In this document: in pieces, positions 11,933-21,531 of the stretch
How positions within the stretch are numbered: position 1 is the stretch's first letter
How the letters are laid out: each line of letters begins with the position of its first letter
Assembly: GCA_011947345.1 (NCBI GenBank)
Contig: JAAVTG010000531.1
Span: 1,116,001-1,180,000 of the forward strand
Direction of reading: 5' to 3'
Source of the DNA: Phytophthora quininea
Taxonomy: Eukaryota > Oomycota > Peronosporomycetes > Peronosporales > Peronosporaceae
DNA: 64,000 nt
Position numbers and translations under genes: made by a program
The notes under the pieces: model-generated
Told to the model about the DNA's origin: nothing
Database searches by the model: none
What the model saw: only the letters and a program-made list of their open reading frames with translations

Positions 11933-13279
11933 ATGGCCGCTCAGCTGGACGACTACGTGATCCAGCGGCGACTAGCGCCGGCGCTCTTCGGCGACGTGCT
12001 GCTGTGCCTGCACAAGCCCACGGGCGACCTCGTGGCCGTCAAGCGCGTGCTGCAGAGCGCCGCCCGCGCGCAGCTCACGCTGGCCAGCAACAAGAAGGTG
12101 CGCGAGAACGTGGCACTCGAGCGCGCGCTGTACCACCAGCTCAACCGCGTGGGCGGACACCGCAACCTGCTGCAGCTGCGCGACGAGATCGACTTCGACG
12201 GGTATTTGTACCTGGTCTCCGACTTCTGCGCACGCGGCGAGCTCTACGAGGTCGTGAGCTCGGCCCCGGACGGCAAGCTGCCGGTCCCCACCATCCAAAA
12301 GTACCTCCGGCAGATCGCGGGCGGCGTCTCCTTCCTGCACGCCAACGGCTTCGCGCACCGCGACCTGTCGCTTGAAAACGTTCTGCTCACGGACGACGAC
12401 CAGTGCCAGGTGTGCGACTTTGGCCTTGCAGCCTCCACCGCGCGGGCCTGCAGGGAGACGGTGGGCAAGCTTTTCTACATGGCGCCAGAGGTGCTCGCGG
12501 GCGTGCAGTACGACGCCACCAAGGCCGACGTCTGGTCGCTCGGCGTCATGCTCTTCATCATGCTGATCGGCGCGCCGCCCGTCGAGACCGCGTCCGCCAC
12601 CGACGCGCGCTTCCGCCTCATCTCCAACAAGGGAATCCGCAAGCTCATCGACCGCTGGGGACTCACCGCCGAGCTGCCGCCGGCAGCCATCGACATGCTC
12701 GCCGGCATGCTCAACGTGGACCCGGAGCAGCGAATCTCCATGAACCAAGTGGCGGCCCATCCGTTCGTGGTGCGCCCCACTGCCATCGCCCCGCAGCAGC
12801 CAGTCGTCATCCCGCAGAAGGTGTCCCGTACCCGCGCCGCCAGCCCGGACAAGCAGCCGCAGCCGACGGCGTCCTACTCGTCGGCGCCGTCGACGACCTA
12901 CTCGCGCCCCGAGTCGAGGCCCGAATCGGACGCCAACTCCGAGCACCGCCACGGTTGCCGCCAACTGCTGCACAAGATCCACCTCTTCTTCTCGCCCAAG
13001 GAGAACAAGCGTGTGATGGCCGTGACCCGCGGGCCGCGCGGATCAAGCGCGCGTTCGCCAAGCGCCTCGTCGGCGCCGCCTGAAGGTGGCTCGGCCGTCG
13101 TTTTCGTGGGCTCGCAGAGCTCGTCGCTGCCGGGAGCTGCCGGCAGCACTGCAGCAGCCTGTCGGCTGATCCTGCCCACGCACTCGAGGGCCGCAGGACG
13201 CTGGCCGTGCCCAATGTGTATTTATTCGGAGTGGTGCCCGCCACCATTGCCATCCAACTGTAAGCAGACCATCCTGTAG
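11933..13279 (+). CDS. Atypical Ser/Thr protein kinase 1
   Basis: The kinase domain starts almost at the N-terminus of a 448-residue product. Key residues seen: VAVKRV (ATP-binding Lys), HRDLSLEN in the catalytic loop, CDFGLA (DFG), YMAPEV (APE) and DVWSLGVML. Two features are odd. The glycine-rich loop reads LAPALFGDV, with a single Gly. The catalytic-loop Lys after HRDL is replaced by Ser. Kinase 2 shares both. The tail after residue 285 is Pro/Ser/Ala-rich, then a basic stretch (KENKRVMAV). The last 75 residues may be wrong: one missing base near 13035-13040 would instead give a short basic end (IKRAFAKRL) stopping at 13081-13083. Start chosen: ATG 11933, just before the domain; the frame stays open upstream to a GTG at 11828, which I do not favour. 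Substrate unknown. Confidence 0.85.
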   Translation: MAAQLDDYVIQRRLAPALFGDVLLCLHKPTGDLVAVKRVLQSAARAQLTLASNKKVRENVALERALYHQLNRVGGHRNLLQLRDEIDFDGYLYLVSDFCARGELYEVVSSAPDGKLPVPTIQKYLRQIAGGVSFLHANGFAHRDLSLENVLLTDDDQCQVCDFGLAASTARACRETVGKLFYMAPEVLAGVQYDATKADVWSLGVMLFIMLIGAPPVETASATDARFRLISNKGIRKLIDRWGLTAELPPAAIDMLAGMLNVDPEQRISMNQVAAHPFVVRPTAIAPQQPVVIPQKVSRTRAASPDKQPQPTASYSSAPSTTYSRPESRPESDANSEHRHGCRQLLHKIHLFFSPKENKRVMAVTRGPRGSSARSPSASSAPPEGGSAVVFVGSQSSSLPGAAGSTAAACRLILPTHSRAAGRWPCPMCIYSEWCPPPLPSNCKQTIL

Positions 13280-14069
13280 CTACAAGAACTAGAAAAGTGT
13301 AAAGAGTGAAAATAAAGTTAGGTGCTATCGAAAAAGGTGGTTTCCGGTTGCTGTAGTTGCCGCTGATGGATGAAGAAGTGGGGAGGAAGTTGAAGCGTGT
13401 TAAACGATGGCAGTGTTAAATGTCGGGTCAAGGGCGGCCGGCATCAACCTCAGCAACGACGACCCCAAATCCAGCCATATTTCCAAAGCAGCTAGCGGCG
13501 AAACGCTGGTAACGTGGACTTCGGAGCACGGCACATGCCAGCGTTTCGACGCCTCTTTTTCATCATTTTTCTGCTTGTGGAGTCTCAGCGCGTCGTCGCA
13601 GTGCTCGCTTGCTGCAACCTTGTGGCCGAAGTGGCGATCAGGGCGGAGTCAACTACACCGCCGCAAAGCAAAATGTTGGGAGGCCCAGAAAGGTTCCAGG
13701 CCAAAACGCCCGCCCTCGCGTGCGCTGATTCTGACCTGGGCAGCTGAAGAAGAGGCCTTACCACGATGAAAGTGCTGCCATCGCTGACTGGCGGACACGG
13801 TGCTCGAACACGGTCTAGATTTTGGATCTCGGCCTGCAAGTACGTCAGCGGCCCCAAGCATGAATCGCCGCGCGCTGAGCCAACCTCCTTTGCATTCGGA
13901 CTCGCGCTGCCATCTTCATAAACGCCCTGAAAACGGCAGTGCCACCCTCGAAAGAGCCGCTGGGCCGGTGGATCTATCTGGCCACTCTTCCTGTTGCCGC
14001 CTCAAGCTCGCCTTCATTCCGCGATTACCCTCGTCGATCTCAAGCTGTAAAATTGATCCTTTTCGAGCC
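13280..14069. other. Intergenic region between the two kinase genes
   Basis: 790 bp with no convincing gene. A small open frame at 13407-13769 has no recognisable protein features. The final part carries the kinase 2 initiator-like site listed separately. Confidence 0.4.
14014..14027 (+). promoter_or_regulatory. Initiator-like element upstream of kinase 2
   Basis: TCATTCCGCGATTA matches 12 of 14 positions of the oomycete initiator plus flank (TCATTYYNCAWTTT) and ends 42 bp before ATG 14070, a normal position for a transcription start in these compact genomes. Confidence 0.5.
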
Positions 14070-15122
14070 ATGGGGCTGCTGCGCAACTACATGGACGCCA
14101 TGCTCACGGTGGCGACCTTCTCGCTGCCGCGAGGAAGCAGCGCCACAACCCCCACCAAAGACAACAAGAAACCGCGAGCGACACACCCCACCGCGGAACC
14201 GACACCGGCGCCGTCCACCACGTGCGTCGTGCGGTCGCCGCCACAGAGACTCTCCGACTTCAAGGTGATGGAGACGTTGGCCCCGGCCCTCTTCGGAGAG
14301 GTCTTGCTGTGCCTCGACACCAAGACTGGTCGCCAGTTGGCCGTCAAGCGCGTCGACCTGGGCTGCGCGCGAGCTCAGGTGACCATCGGGAAACAGATCC
14401 GTGTCGTCGAGAGTCTGCAGCAGGAGCGCGCAGTGCACCGGCGACTCGTAGCGACCCCCACCACCAACCTGCTGCTCTTGGAGGAAGAAGTGCAATGCGG
14501 CGGCAACCTCTACCTCGTCTTCCCATTCTGCACGGGCGGCGACCTGTTCGACGTGGTGCGGCACAGTCCGATGGACGGTCGTCTGCCAGAGCCTACCACT
14601 CGTCGATTCCTGCGCGACGTGGTGCGCGGCCTGCTGTGCATGAAGCGGAATGGGTTGGCACATCGGGATATTTCACTGGAGAACGTGCTGCTGGATTCGG
14701 AAGGAGTCTGCCACGTATGCGACTTCGGTCTGGCTGCTCGACATGGCAAACTGCTGGGCCCCGGACGAGTTGGAAAGGCCTGGTACATGGCCCCGGAAGT
14801 GTATGCAGCCCAGGAAGCGTACGACCCGCTGCAAGCCGACATGTGGTCGTTGGGCGTGATGCTCGCCATCATGTTGGCAGGTGCCCCGCTCGTTGAAAAG
14901 CCCACCGTGGACGACCGTCAGTTCCGCGTCTTGAGTCACGGCGGCGGTGTCCGCAAACTGCGCCGCGTGTTCCCACGCAAGCTATCAGAGGCGGTCTGGG
15001 ACCTGCTAGAAGGGCTACTGGACGTGGATCCGACCAAAAGACTGACCCTGGAGGAAGTAAGCGAGCACCCGTTCCTAGCTAGCAGCCATCGCGGCCACTT
15101 CCCTCATGCCTTCAATGAATAA
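14070..15122 (+). CDS. Atypical Ser/Thr protein kinase 2
   Basis: A 350-residue protein. The first 65 residues are Ser/Thr/Pro/Lys-rich after a short hydrophobic stretch. The kinase domain shows LAVKRVDL, HRDISLEN, CDFGLA, YMAPEV and DMWSLGVML. It has the same unusual glycine-loop replacement (LAPALFGEVLLCLD) and the same Ser in the catalytic loop as kinase 1, which lies 790 bp upstream on the same strand. The two look like an old tandem duplication, since their N- and C-terminal extensions share nothing. The frame is intact with a clear stop at 15120-15122. An ATP-binding Lys, HRD Asp and DFG Asp are all present, so activity is plausible; substrate unknown. Confidence 0.9.
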   Translation: MGLLRNYMDAMLTVATFSLPRGSSATTPTKDNKKPRATHPTAEPTPAPSTTCVVRSPPQRLSDFKVMETLAPALFGEVLLCLDTKTGRQLAVKRVDLGCARAQVTIGKQIRVVESLQQERAVHRRLVATPTTNLLLLEEEVQCGGNLYLVFPFCTGGDLFDVVRHSPMDGRLPEPTTRRFLRDVVRGLLCMKRNGLAHRDISLENVLLDSEGVCHVCDFGLAARHGKLLGPGRVGKAWYMAPEVYAAQEAYDPLQADMWSLGVMLAIMLAGAPLVEKPTVDDRQFRVLSHGGGVRKLRRVFPRKLSEAVWDLLEGLLDVDPTKRLTLEEVSEHPFLASSHRGHFPHAFNE

Positions 15123-15176
15123 CCCACCGAAGCGTCTTGTAGCGTTATCACAATAAATGTCGTACATTAGTTCCTC

Positions 15177-15964
15177 CTACGTTAGTCGGCCGTCTGGGGT
15201 TATCAATGCTTTCTCGAACACTAGGGATACGTGTTTTATACTACCTACTAGCTGCAGGATTGCTGTCAGCATGTCCAATTCAGTGTCCACTCTCGCTGCA
15301 TGTGCCGTCTCGGCATCCCAGTGGACGACCGACCCGCACATCACAAGACGCTGACCCAGCAGTTTAGCAGCAAGCGATCCCCAGTTGCCTCCTTTGGTGC
15401 CTCCCTTCCCATCGCTATTCAGGTGCGGGAACACGCGTCGGAGCGAGTCTTCGGTGATGGTCAACCCTGTGGTGGTCGCGGCAATGACCGAGTCGTTGGC
15501 TATCGCCAGGTGCTGCAGCTCGACCTCGACGTTGTCAAAGCACAGCGAGAAGAACCTCCAGTAGCGTAGCACCATTTCCACACCTTCTGAAGTCATCCCG
15601 GCTCGTAGGAATTCCTGATCGGCCAAGCGCTGCGAACCGTGGTCAAGTCGTTGAAAATACTCTGTTGCGAACGTCCACGCGGTTCTCGTCCTGGAGTTGC
15701 TTAACAGGTAGCGGTGCTGCAGTTCCAGCGCTCGAACTTCGTTTTTAGCTTGCGAACCTCGTCCTCGAGGCCCGCCAGGTGTTTGTACTTCTTCGCCCTG
15801 TATCGGGCTTGGTTCAAGCGGCAGTTCTCTGCGTTGGTTGTTCTTGTCAATCGACTGAGCGTCGAGTTCTCGATCTGTGCGATCTCTCACTTCCGTCGCG
15901 GCGGGGACAGATGAACTCGCTCCGCGAGCGAAAGCAGGCTTTCAATCGCGGCACATTTCTCCAT
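15177..15964 (-). CDS. bZIP transcription factor 1, broken by about three frameshifts
   Basis: On the minus strand, ATG 15964 begins MEKCAAIESLLSLAERV. The frame then moves near 15890-15900, at 15825-15830 and at the A run opposite 15742-15746. Joining the pieces gives a bZIP basic region NNQRRENCRLNQARYRAKK followed by a Leu-rich zipper (LAGLEDEVRKLKNEV). The C-terminal 190 residues (TAWTFATEYF, FFSLCFDNVEVELQ, LRRVFPHLNSDG, AAKLLGQRLVM) align with the other two bZIP proteins in this window. As in many oomycete bZIPs, Cys occupies the position of the invariant DNA-contacting Asn. It is divergent from bZIP 2 and most similar to it. Each shift fits one missing base, so I treat it as a gene with sequence errors, though real decay is not excluded. 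Confidence 0.75.
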
Positions 15965-16391
15965 TATAAACCGCCGCTAAGAGAATTACACAGTGCCAGT
16001 CTGTCAGCCTCACAAAGCCGTGATGACGGGTGCCGTGGATTTGACGCGATCGCCGCAGGATTACGATCTGATGTCGCACAATCGGGCTTCATGCCATCGC
16101 CTGCTGCAAGCGCAAAAACACCTCTAGCACCTCGCGCACAACGCTTTATCGAAGTAACTGGTTGCGGCACTAAAGGGGGGCGGCAAGCGACCGCAGTCCA
16201 GAAGCATTTCGACCTCCTTTGGATGAATGCATCGATTCCAATCCGCATTGACAATGAATAGTCCTCCATCTCCACGTGACAAATCCTTTCGTCACTGTGA
16301 GCGACAGCTGTGATTATGGTTTCGGCCGCTCACGCGCAATCTCTGAACAGCCTAAGAGAGCAGCTCCCAACTTTTCACGCTTCACGTGTCG
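15965..16391. other. Divergent promoter region between bZIP 1 and bZIP 2
   Basis: About 430 bp upstream of both bZIP genes, followed directly by the bZIP 2 initiator. The antisense frame at 15964-16275 overlaps the presumed bZIP 1 promoter and has no protein character. No TATA box is evident for bZIP 2. Confidence 0.4.
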
Positions 16392-16405
16392 TCATTCCAC
16401 AATTT
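16392..16405 (+). promoter_or_regulatory. Perfect oomycete initiator upstream of bZIP 2
   Basis: TCATTCCACAATTT fits every position of the consensus TCATTYYNCAWTTT (initiator plus flanking promoter region) and ends 25 bp before ATG 16431. The match is visible; its role rests on the known oomycete core promoter. Confidence 0.7.
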
Positions 16406-16430
16406 CCCCCATCGACGACCGAGATTTGCC

Positions 16431-17414
16431 ATGGAAGTCTGCTCGCTCTACCCGCCCAACCGCAAGTCTCTGAGCGACCAAGTTATTCGAGACGTGGCGC
16501 AGCACTCGAGGTCATCTCGCGTCGACACGAGTCTCCACCGCTCAGCTCTCTACTCGACGCATAACGTGGCTGTCGGCGACATGCCGGGGGCGTACTTTGT
16601 TGCAACAAAGAGGCCGTCGGGGATTATCGACCCCAGCGAAGACGACGCTATCGACAACAGGAAGAACCGACGTCGAGAGCGCTGTCGCGTCAACCAGGCG
16701 CGATACCGAGAGCGGCAGCTTAAGCAGGCGGCAGACCTGGAAACCTACGTGCTACAACTGCAAGGCGAGGTCATCAAGCTGGAGAAGGAGCGATCCAAAG
16801 CGCCGGCTAGAGCCCTCAAGAGATACAACGTGTGGACGGTGGCGACCGAGTACCTTCGAGTCTTTCGCCACGGATGCAGATTACCGTCCAAATCGCAGCA
16901 AACAGCAGCGTTGGAGTTCCTGCAGGCGACGATGGCTCCCGACGCAAGCGACGGCGGAATGTCGGGGCTGCTGGAAGATTGGATAATCTTCTCCGAGTGC
17001 TTCAGTGAGATCAGCGTCGAGCTTGTCCGTATTGATAAAGCGGGGCCCTTCGGGTCGGTCGTTGTCACGACAAGCACGAGCGTCACCATTTCCGAGGTGA
17101 CGCTGCGACGAGCTTTCCCTCACTTGAACAGCGATGGGGAAGGAGGTGTCAACGGCGGCAAGTGGTCGTCGCTGGCTGCCAAACTGCTGAGCCAGAGAAT
17201 CACAATGAGCGGCTCCGTGCTCTTCCACTGGGACCCCACCACTGAGCGCGTCGCGAATTTGCAAGCGCAAGCAGACATGCTAACTCCGATTCTCCGGCTG
17301 GTGGGCAATTTAGAGGACACCTCGCTCGTGTTCAAGAATGCGCTCATGGCTCCCAATGGCCACGTGGTCGGAGGAGGGAGACGCCACGAGTTACTGCGCT
17401 CTCTTGGGAGATAA
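16431..17414 (+). CDS. bZIP transcription factor 2 with oomycete Cys-variant basic region
   Basis: An intact 327-residue protein. The basic region RRERCRVNQARYRERQLKQ lies near residues 80-100 and is followed by heptad-spaced Leu (LETYVLQLQGEVIKLEKE). In the canonical alignment N-R-x-A-A-x-x-S-R the Asn is replaced by Cys and the two Ala by Asn-Gln; this variant is known from oomycete bZIPs. The C-terminal 200 residues form a second conserved block (VWTVATEYLRVF, WIIFSECFSEISVEL, LRRAFPHLN, SLAAKLLSQR, FHWD, DMLTPILRLVG) shared with bZIP 1 and bZIP 3. I do not recognise it; the alternating strands and helices resemble an NTF2/SnoaL-like fold (inference). Start chosen: ATG 16431 (gccATGG); the upstream in-frame extension begins with GTG. 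Nuclear regulator, targets unknown. Confidence 0.9.
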   Translation: MEVCSLYPPNRKSLSDQVIRDVAQHSRSSRVDTSLHRSALYSTHNVAVGDMPGAYFVATKRPSGIIDPSEDDAIDNRKNRRRERCRVNQARYRERQLKQAADLETYVLQLQGEVIKLEKERSKAPARALKRYNVWTVATEYLRVFRHGCRLPSKSQQTAALEFLQATMAPDASDGGMSGLLEDWIIFSECFSEISVELVRIDKAGPFGSVVVTTSTSVTISEVTLRRAFPHLNSDGEGGVNGGKWSSLAAKLLSQRITMSGSVLFHWDPTTERVANLQAQADMLTPILRLVGNLEDTSLVFKNALMAPNGHVVGGGRRHELLRSLGR

Positions 17415-17918
17415 GTTCGTTCATGTAGTTGGCGCCTTTAGTAGTTAGATGCATCGATGCGACTGCAGTAATAGCTAACTACTTTCTTGTCCTTCGACTC
17501 GGGGTGGTATTGCTACAGCTGCATTGTAAGCTCCAAGCAAAATAAGTTTACCAGCGCTAGCTTCAGCATTGCAGTCGTTCGTGAACATGGCGGTTGTGGC
17601 CGAGTGAACTGCTAGCAAGAGGCATGTCTCGAGTGCCTCTGTACTTCTCTGCATCAACGTTGGGACAGCCAACATAAATCTGTTCGTTTCGCCCACAAGG
17701 CACTGTAGTTGTGAGCTTCCGCAGACGTAAATGACATCAATTCAAATGGATCTGTGCTCGTTGGTGGACTGAGCCAAGAGATGCCCATCCATTTGCAGCA
17801 GTCGATCAACAACATGAGGTCGTGCTGTGGACAACCAAGCCACTCGTTCGAGCTAGTCGAACTTCACTTGCCGATTTTCTTCTAGCCAAGACCGACTTTG
17901 CGGTTGCTTCAGTACTCG
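17415..17918. other. Intergenic region upstream of GH3-1
   Basis: About 500 bp with no gene. At 17864-17877 TCACTTGCCGATTT is an initiator-like site (11 of 14), 41 bp before the GH3-1 ATG. Confidence 0.45.
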
Positions 17919-20378
17919 ATGCGGGTTTTACTATCACTGATTCTGACGGCAGCTCCGATCGCCGCTGCAATCCCGCGTACTTGCACAGGCGAGCGACAGA
18001 GTCTTTCTTTCTGCAACACAACACTATCGACGACCGAGCGTGTTGACGATCTCCTGTCGCGAATACCGCTAGATAAAAAGGCGACCCTACTCACAGCTCG
18101 TGCTAGCCCCGCGGTAGCATCAGCAGCGTCGGCTTGCCCGAATACAACTGGGGAGCCAACTGCGTTCACGGCGTGCAGTCAACGTGCGGCACCAATTGCC
18201 CCACGTCGTTCCCGAACCCGGTCAACCTCGGCGCCACCTTCGACCCGGACGTCGTGTTCGAGATGGCGCAGGTCATCGGGTGGGAGCTGCGTGCGCTGTG
18301 GCTGGAAGGTGCAACCGAGAACTACAAGGGCGGACCGCACCTCGGACTCGACTGCTGGTCGCCCAATATCAACATCAACCGAGACCCTCGATGGGGACGC
18401 AACATGGAGACGCCGTCCGAGGATCCGCTTGTCAACAGCAAGTACGGTGTGGCGTACACGCGAGGGCTGCAAGAAGGCAAACGTGAAGACCCTCGGTTCT
18501 TGCAGGCAGTTGTCACGCTCAAGCACTACGTCGCGTATTCGTACGAGAGTTACGGCGGCATCGACCGCATGGAGTTCAATGCCATCGTGTCGCCGTACGA
18601 ATTTGCAGACACGTACTTCCCAGCGTTCCGGTCCTCGATCGTCGACGGCAAAGCGAAGGGTGTCATGTGCTCGTACAACAGCGTCAACGGCATCCCGATG
18701 TGCGCGAACAACCAGTTGGAGGCAACGCTGCTTCGAGATACGCTTGGCTTCGACGGCTACATTACGAGCGACTCGGGGGCGGTGGAGGCCATCTCGGACA
18801 AGCACCACTACACCGACTCGCAGTGCGAGGCTGCGCGACTGGCAATCATCGCCGGCACCGACGTCAACAGCGGCAAGTCGTACGAGGCGTGTCTGACGAA
18901 GCTCGTGCAGAGCAATCAGCTCAACGAGACCGTGTTGAACAAAGCGTTGCGGCACACGCTGCGAGTTCGCTTTGAACTTGGTCTCTTCGATCCCATCGAC
19001 GACCAGCCGTACTGGAACGTGACCCCGAGCGATGTCGGCACCACCGAGGCAAAAGAGCTCAGTCTCAACGCCACCCGCAAGTCGATCGTCCTGCTCCAGA
19101 ATAACGGGTCGGTGCTGCCACTGCGCAAGGGGTCAAGCTGGCGGTGATCGGTCCCCATGCAAAATCTAAACGCGGTCTGCTGGGCAACTACCTCGGCCAG
19201 ATGTGTCACGGCGACTACAACGAGGTGGGCTGCGTCAAGACGCCACTGGAGGCCATCAACGTCACCAACGGCGGGTCAAAAACACTTTACGCCAAGGGCT
19301 GTGACATCAAGGACAGCTCCACTGCTGGCTTCGACGAGGCGGTGGCCGTCACCAACAAGGCCGACGCCGTCGTTCTGTTCCTCGGCATCGACAACACCAT
19401 CGAAGAAGAGGTCCGTGACCGAGACAACATCGATCTGCCGAGTATCCAGATGCAGCTGCTGAAGCGCGTGCGAGCGGTGGGCAAGCCGACGGTGGTGGTG
19501 CTGATCAACGGTGGGGTGCTGGGAGCTGAGGAGTTGGTCTTCCAGACAGATGCACTGGTGGAGGCCTTTTACCCCGGCTTCTTCGGCGCGCAGGCGATGG
19601 CCGACGTGTTGTTCGGCGACTACAATCCTGGCGGCAAACTCCCGTGACGATGTACCGGTCCGACTACGTCGACAGCGTGGACATGAAGAGCATGAACATG
19701 ACGACGTACCCCGGTCGGACGTATCGGTATTTCAAGGAGCAGCCAGTGTTCCCGTTCGGTTGGGGGCTCAGCTACACCAACTTCTCGCTAGCTGCAAGCA
19801 GCACCTCCAATTCAAGCCTGACGGTGTCGAATTCGACCAACGCGACGGTCTCGGTGGTGGTGTCGAACGACGGCGATGTAGCTGGCGACGAGGTTGTGTT
19901 CGCGTTCTTCCGACCGGTGAGTACAAGCGCCACGGGTCCTGCAACTCTTCTGAACGAGCAGCTCTTCGACTACCAGCGTGTGAGTTTGGACCCGTCCGCG
20001 AACAGGAAGTTGACTTTTACCGTGGGGCTGAACACGTTGGCAATGGTGGACGAGGAGGGCAACCTGATGAGCTTCCCTGGGTCGTACGAGGTTGTGGTGA
20101 GCAACGGAGTGCACGAACGACTGCGGTTCAGTGTTGACGTTGAAAGTGAAGCGATGGTGCTTCGAGGTCGCGTTAATCCGTTCCCAGAGATATCGAATGC
20201 TGTCGCAGCTTCAGAGATCTCAGCAACATCACCGGCCGTAGCAGTTGTCTGCAGTCTCATGGGCGTCTGCATGCTGGTGGTGGCTTTCGCCATGGCGTAT
20301 CATCGCCGCAGGAAGTCTCGCCAATCTAAAGAGTCGATTAGCAAGCAGGAAATGTTTTGTGAGACTTCCCAGCAGTAA
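17919..20378 (+). CDS. GH3 beta-xylosidase/beta-glucosidase 1, C-terminal membrane anchor, three frameshifts
   Basis: A secreted family 3 glycoside hydrolase acting on plant-type beta-linked oligosaccharides; the layout resembles beta-xylosidases. ATG 17919 starts a signal peptide (MRVLLSLILTAAPIAAA). Family landmarks: EYNWGANCVHGVQS, SPNININRDPRWGRNMETPS, LKHYVAYSYE, the nucleophile Asp in GYITSDSGA, VVLFLGIDNTIE, and a C-terminal fibronectin-III-like domain. The end has a hydrophobic helix (SLMGVCMLVVAFAMAY) followed by HRRRKSRQ and a polar tail, so this copy should be a type I membrane protein. One base is missing at each of 18107-18110 (CCCC), about 19129-19133 (after GGGG) and 19641-19643 (CCC where the paralog has CCCC). 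Correcting them gives 820 residues. From about 18134 to 20130 it is almost identical to GH3-2. Confidence 0.9.
18134..20130. repeat. Near-identical GH3 core shared with 52135-54131
   Basis: About 2 kb of GH3-1 matches GH3-2 (52135-54131) with only scattered single-base differences, while the promoters, signal peptides and C-terminal anchors are unrelated. Confidence 0.9.
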
Positions 20379-20443
20379 GACGAGCTAGATGATAGAAAAA
20401 CAAAAGTACATGGTTTTTAGAGAGCACCTACCACAAGTTCTGC

Positions 20444-21130
20444 TCACTTCATCTCGTCCAGCCCAACTTGTAGCGTGCTCTTGAGCATCTCCAGAGCGTC
20501 GGCCTTGCCCGCTGCATGCTCGCTCTCCTCCTGGCACTTCTCCAACTGCTGTCTCGTAAACAGCTCCGGATTAGATGCGTCCTGTTCGTCCAGCATCTTG
20601 AGCACTTCCAGGGGAATGTCTGCGTGGTAGTCTTTGGCCGCCTTGTCCGTCTGCTGCAGCAGATCCACATACTTGGCCGTTTTCTCGGCGAGGAAGCCCA
20701 ATTGGTCGGGTCGGACGTCCGCCACACCGTCCGCCAGCTGGTCCAGCGTCCTCACGACGTCCACCAGCGTCTCCAACAGCTTGGGCGGCAGGTGCGCCAC
20801 CACGTCGTCTCTGGGCAGCGTCGGCGTCGCTTGGAAGGCGCCAGAGCGCACCGGAACGAGCTGCGGCTTGGCGTTTCTCTGTTTGACGGCGGTCGACGGC
20901 GTCTTGGGCCTCGGCGGACTGCCGCTGGGCGTGAACGGAGCCAGGTACGGAGAGGCCGACACTTGGGCGCGACGCTCCTGTTCCTGGCCGCCCGAGGGCG
21001 CGGCGGACGGCGTCGGCTGCGCAGGAGCAGTAGAGGACGGCGCCGAGCGAGACGCAGACGGCAGGTCGGCCAAGAACTGCTCCGACTCGCCGTCCATGTC
21101 GTCGTCCTCCAGCGGCTTGTTCGCGTCCAT
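20444..21130 (-). CDS. MED10: Mediator complex subunit 10
   Basis: MED10 (Nut2) belongs to the middle module of Mediator, which links transcription factors to RNA polymerase II in the nucleus. The 228-residue product has an N-terminal Ser/Pro/Ala-rich low-complexity half. The C-terminal Med10 domain starts near residue 112 (LLETLVDVVRTLDQLADGV, YVDLLQQ) and contains the family signature DIPLEVLKMLDEQDASNPELF followed by QQLEKCQEES and a final helix. The ATG at 21130 is the first in frame. It is convergent with GH3-1, with 65 bp between the stops. The long N-terminal extension is unusual against the roughly 135 residues of animal MED10. Confidence 0.85.
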   Translation of the reverse strand: MDANKPLEDDDMDGESEQFLADLPSASRSAPSSTAPAQPTPSAAPSGGQEQERRAQVSASPYLAPFTPSGSPPRPKTPSTAVKQRNAKPQLVPVRSGAFQATPTLPRDDVVAHLPPKLLETLVDVVRTLDQLADGVADVRPDQLGFLAEKTAKYVDLLQQTDKAAKDYHADIPLEVLKMLDEQDASNPELFTRQQLEKCQEESEHAAGKADALEMLKSTLQVGLDEMK

Positions 21131-21481
21131 GTTACACAGCCTTTTCCCTTATGTTAAAATATTTGTTTTATATAAATTTGTAAAATACTAGTACATGCAC
21201 AATGTTTCTTCAGTTTCGGCAGTCGGTTCTTGGGCACCAGCTTGATTATCTGTAGCTATCGCAAAAATGATGACCGTAGTAGCTCCAAGACGCGTGTGCA
21301 GGAGCGCTCGCCACGCACATGCCAGGTGTCGACAATCCCAACACTGGAACAACAACGCGAAGGCGCAGCACCACAAACAGAGATCGGTTTGGACACACAT
21401 GGCGCTCATGGCATCAATCACCAGTACGCACACGGTAGGAGGCTTGGTCAGGACGCAGTTAAAGGGCTCTCGATAGCCACC

Positions 21482-21495
21482 TCACTCTCCGATTT
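21482..21495 (+). promoter_or_regulatory. Initiator-like element upstream of SCR1
   Basis: TCACTCTCCGATTT matches 12 of 14 positions of the oomycete initiator consensus and ends 36 bp before ATG 21532. The 401-bp space (21131-21531) also serves as upstream region of divergent MED10; I see nothing else in it. Confidence 0.5.
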
Positions 21496-21531
21496 TCCCC
21501 GGATCAACAAAAGCACCAGTCTGTGGTAACC

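Noticed and set aside
11972..12982. 336-codon frame antisense to kinase 1
   Set aside because: Shadow of the kinase frame; Arg/His/Val-rich low-complexity translation, whereas the plus strand has complete kinase motifs.
15779..16261. Plus-strand frame over bZIP 1
   Set aside because: Antisense to the bZIP basic region and its promoter; no protein features.
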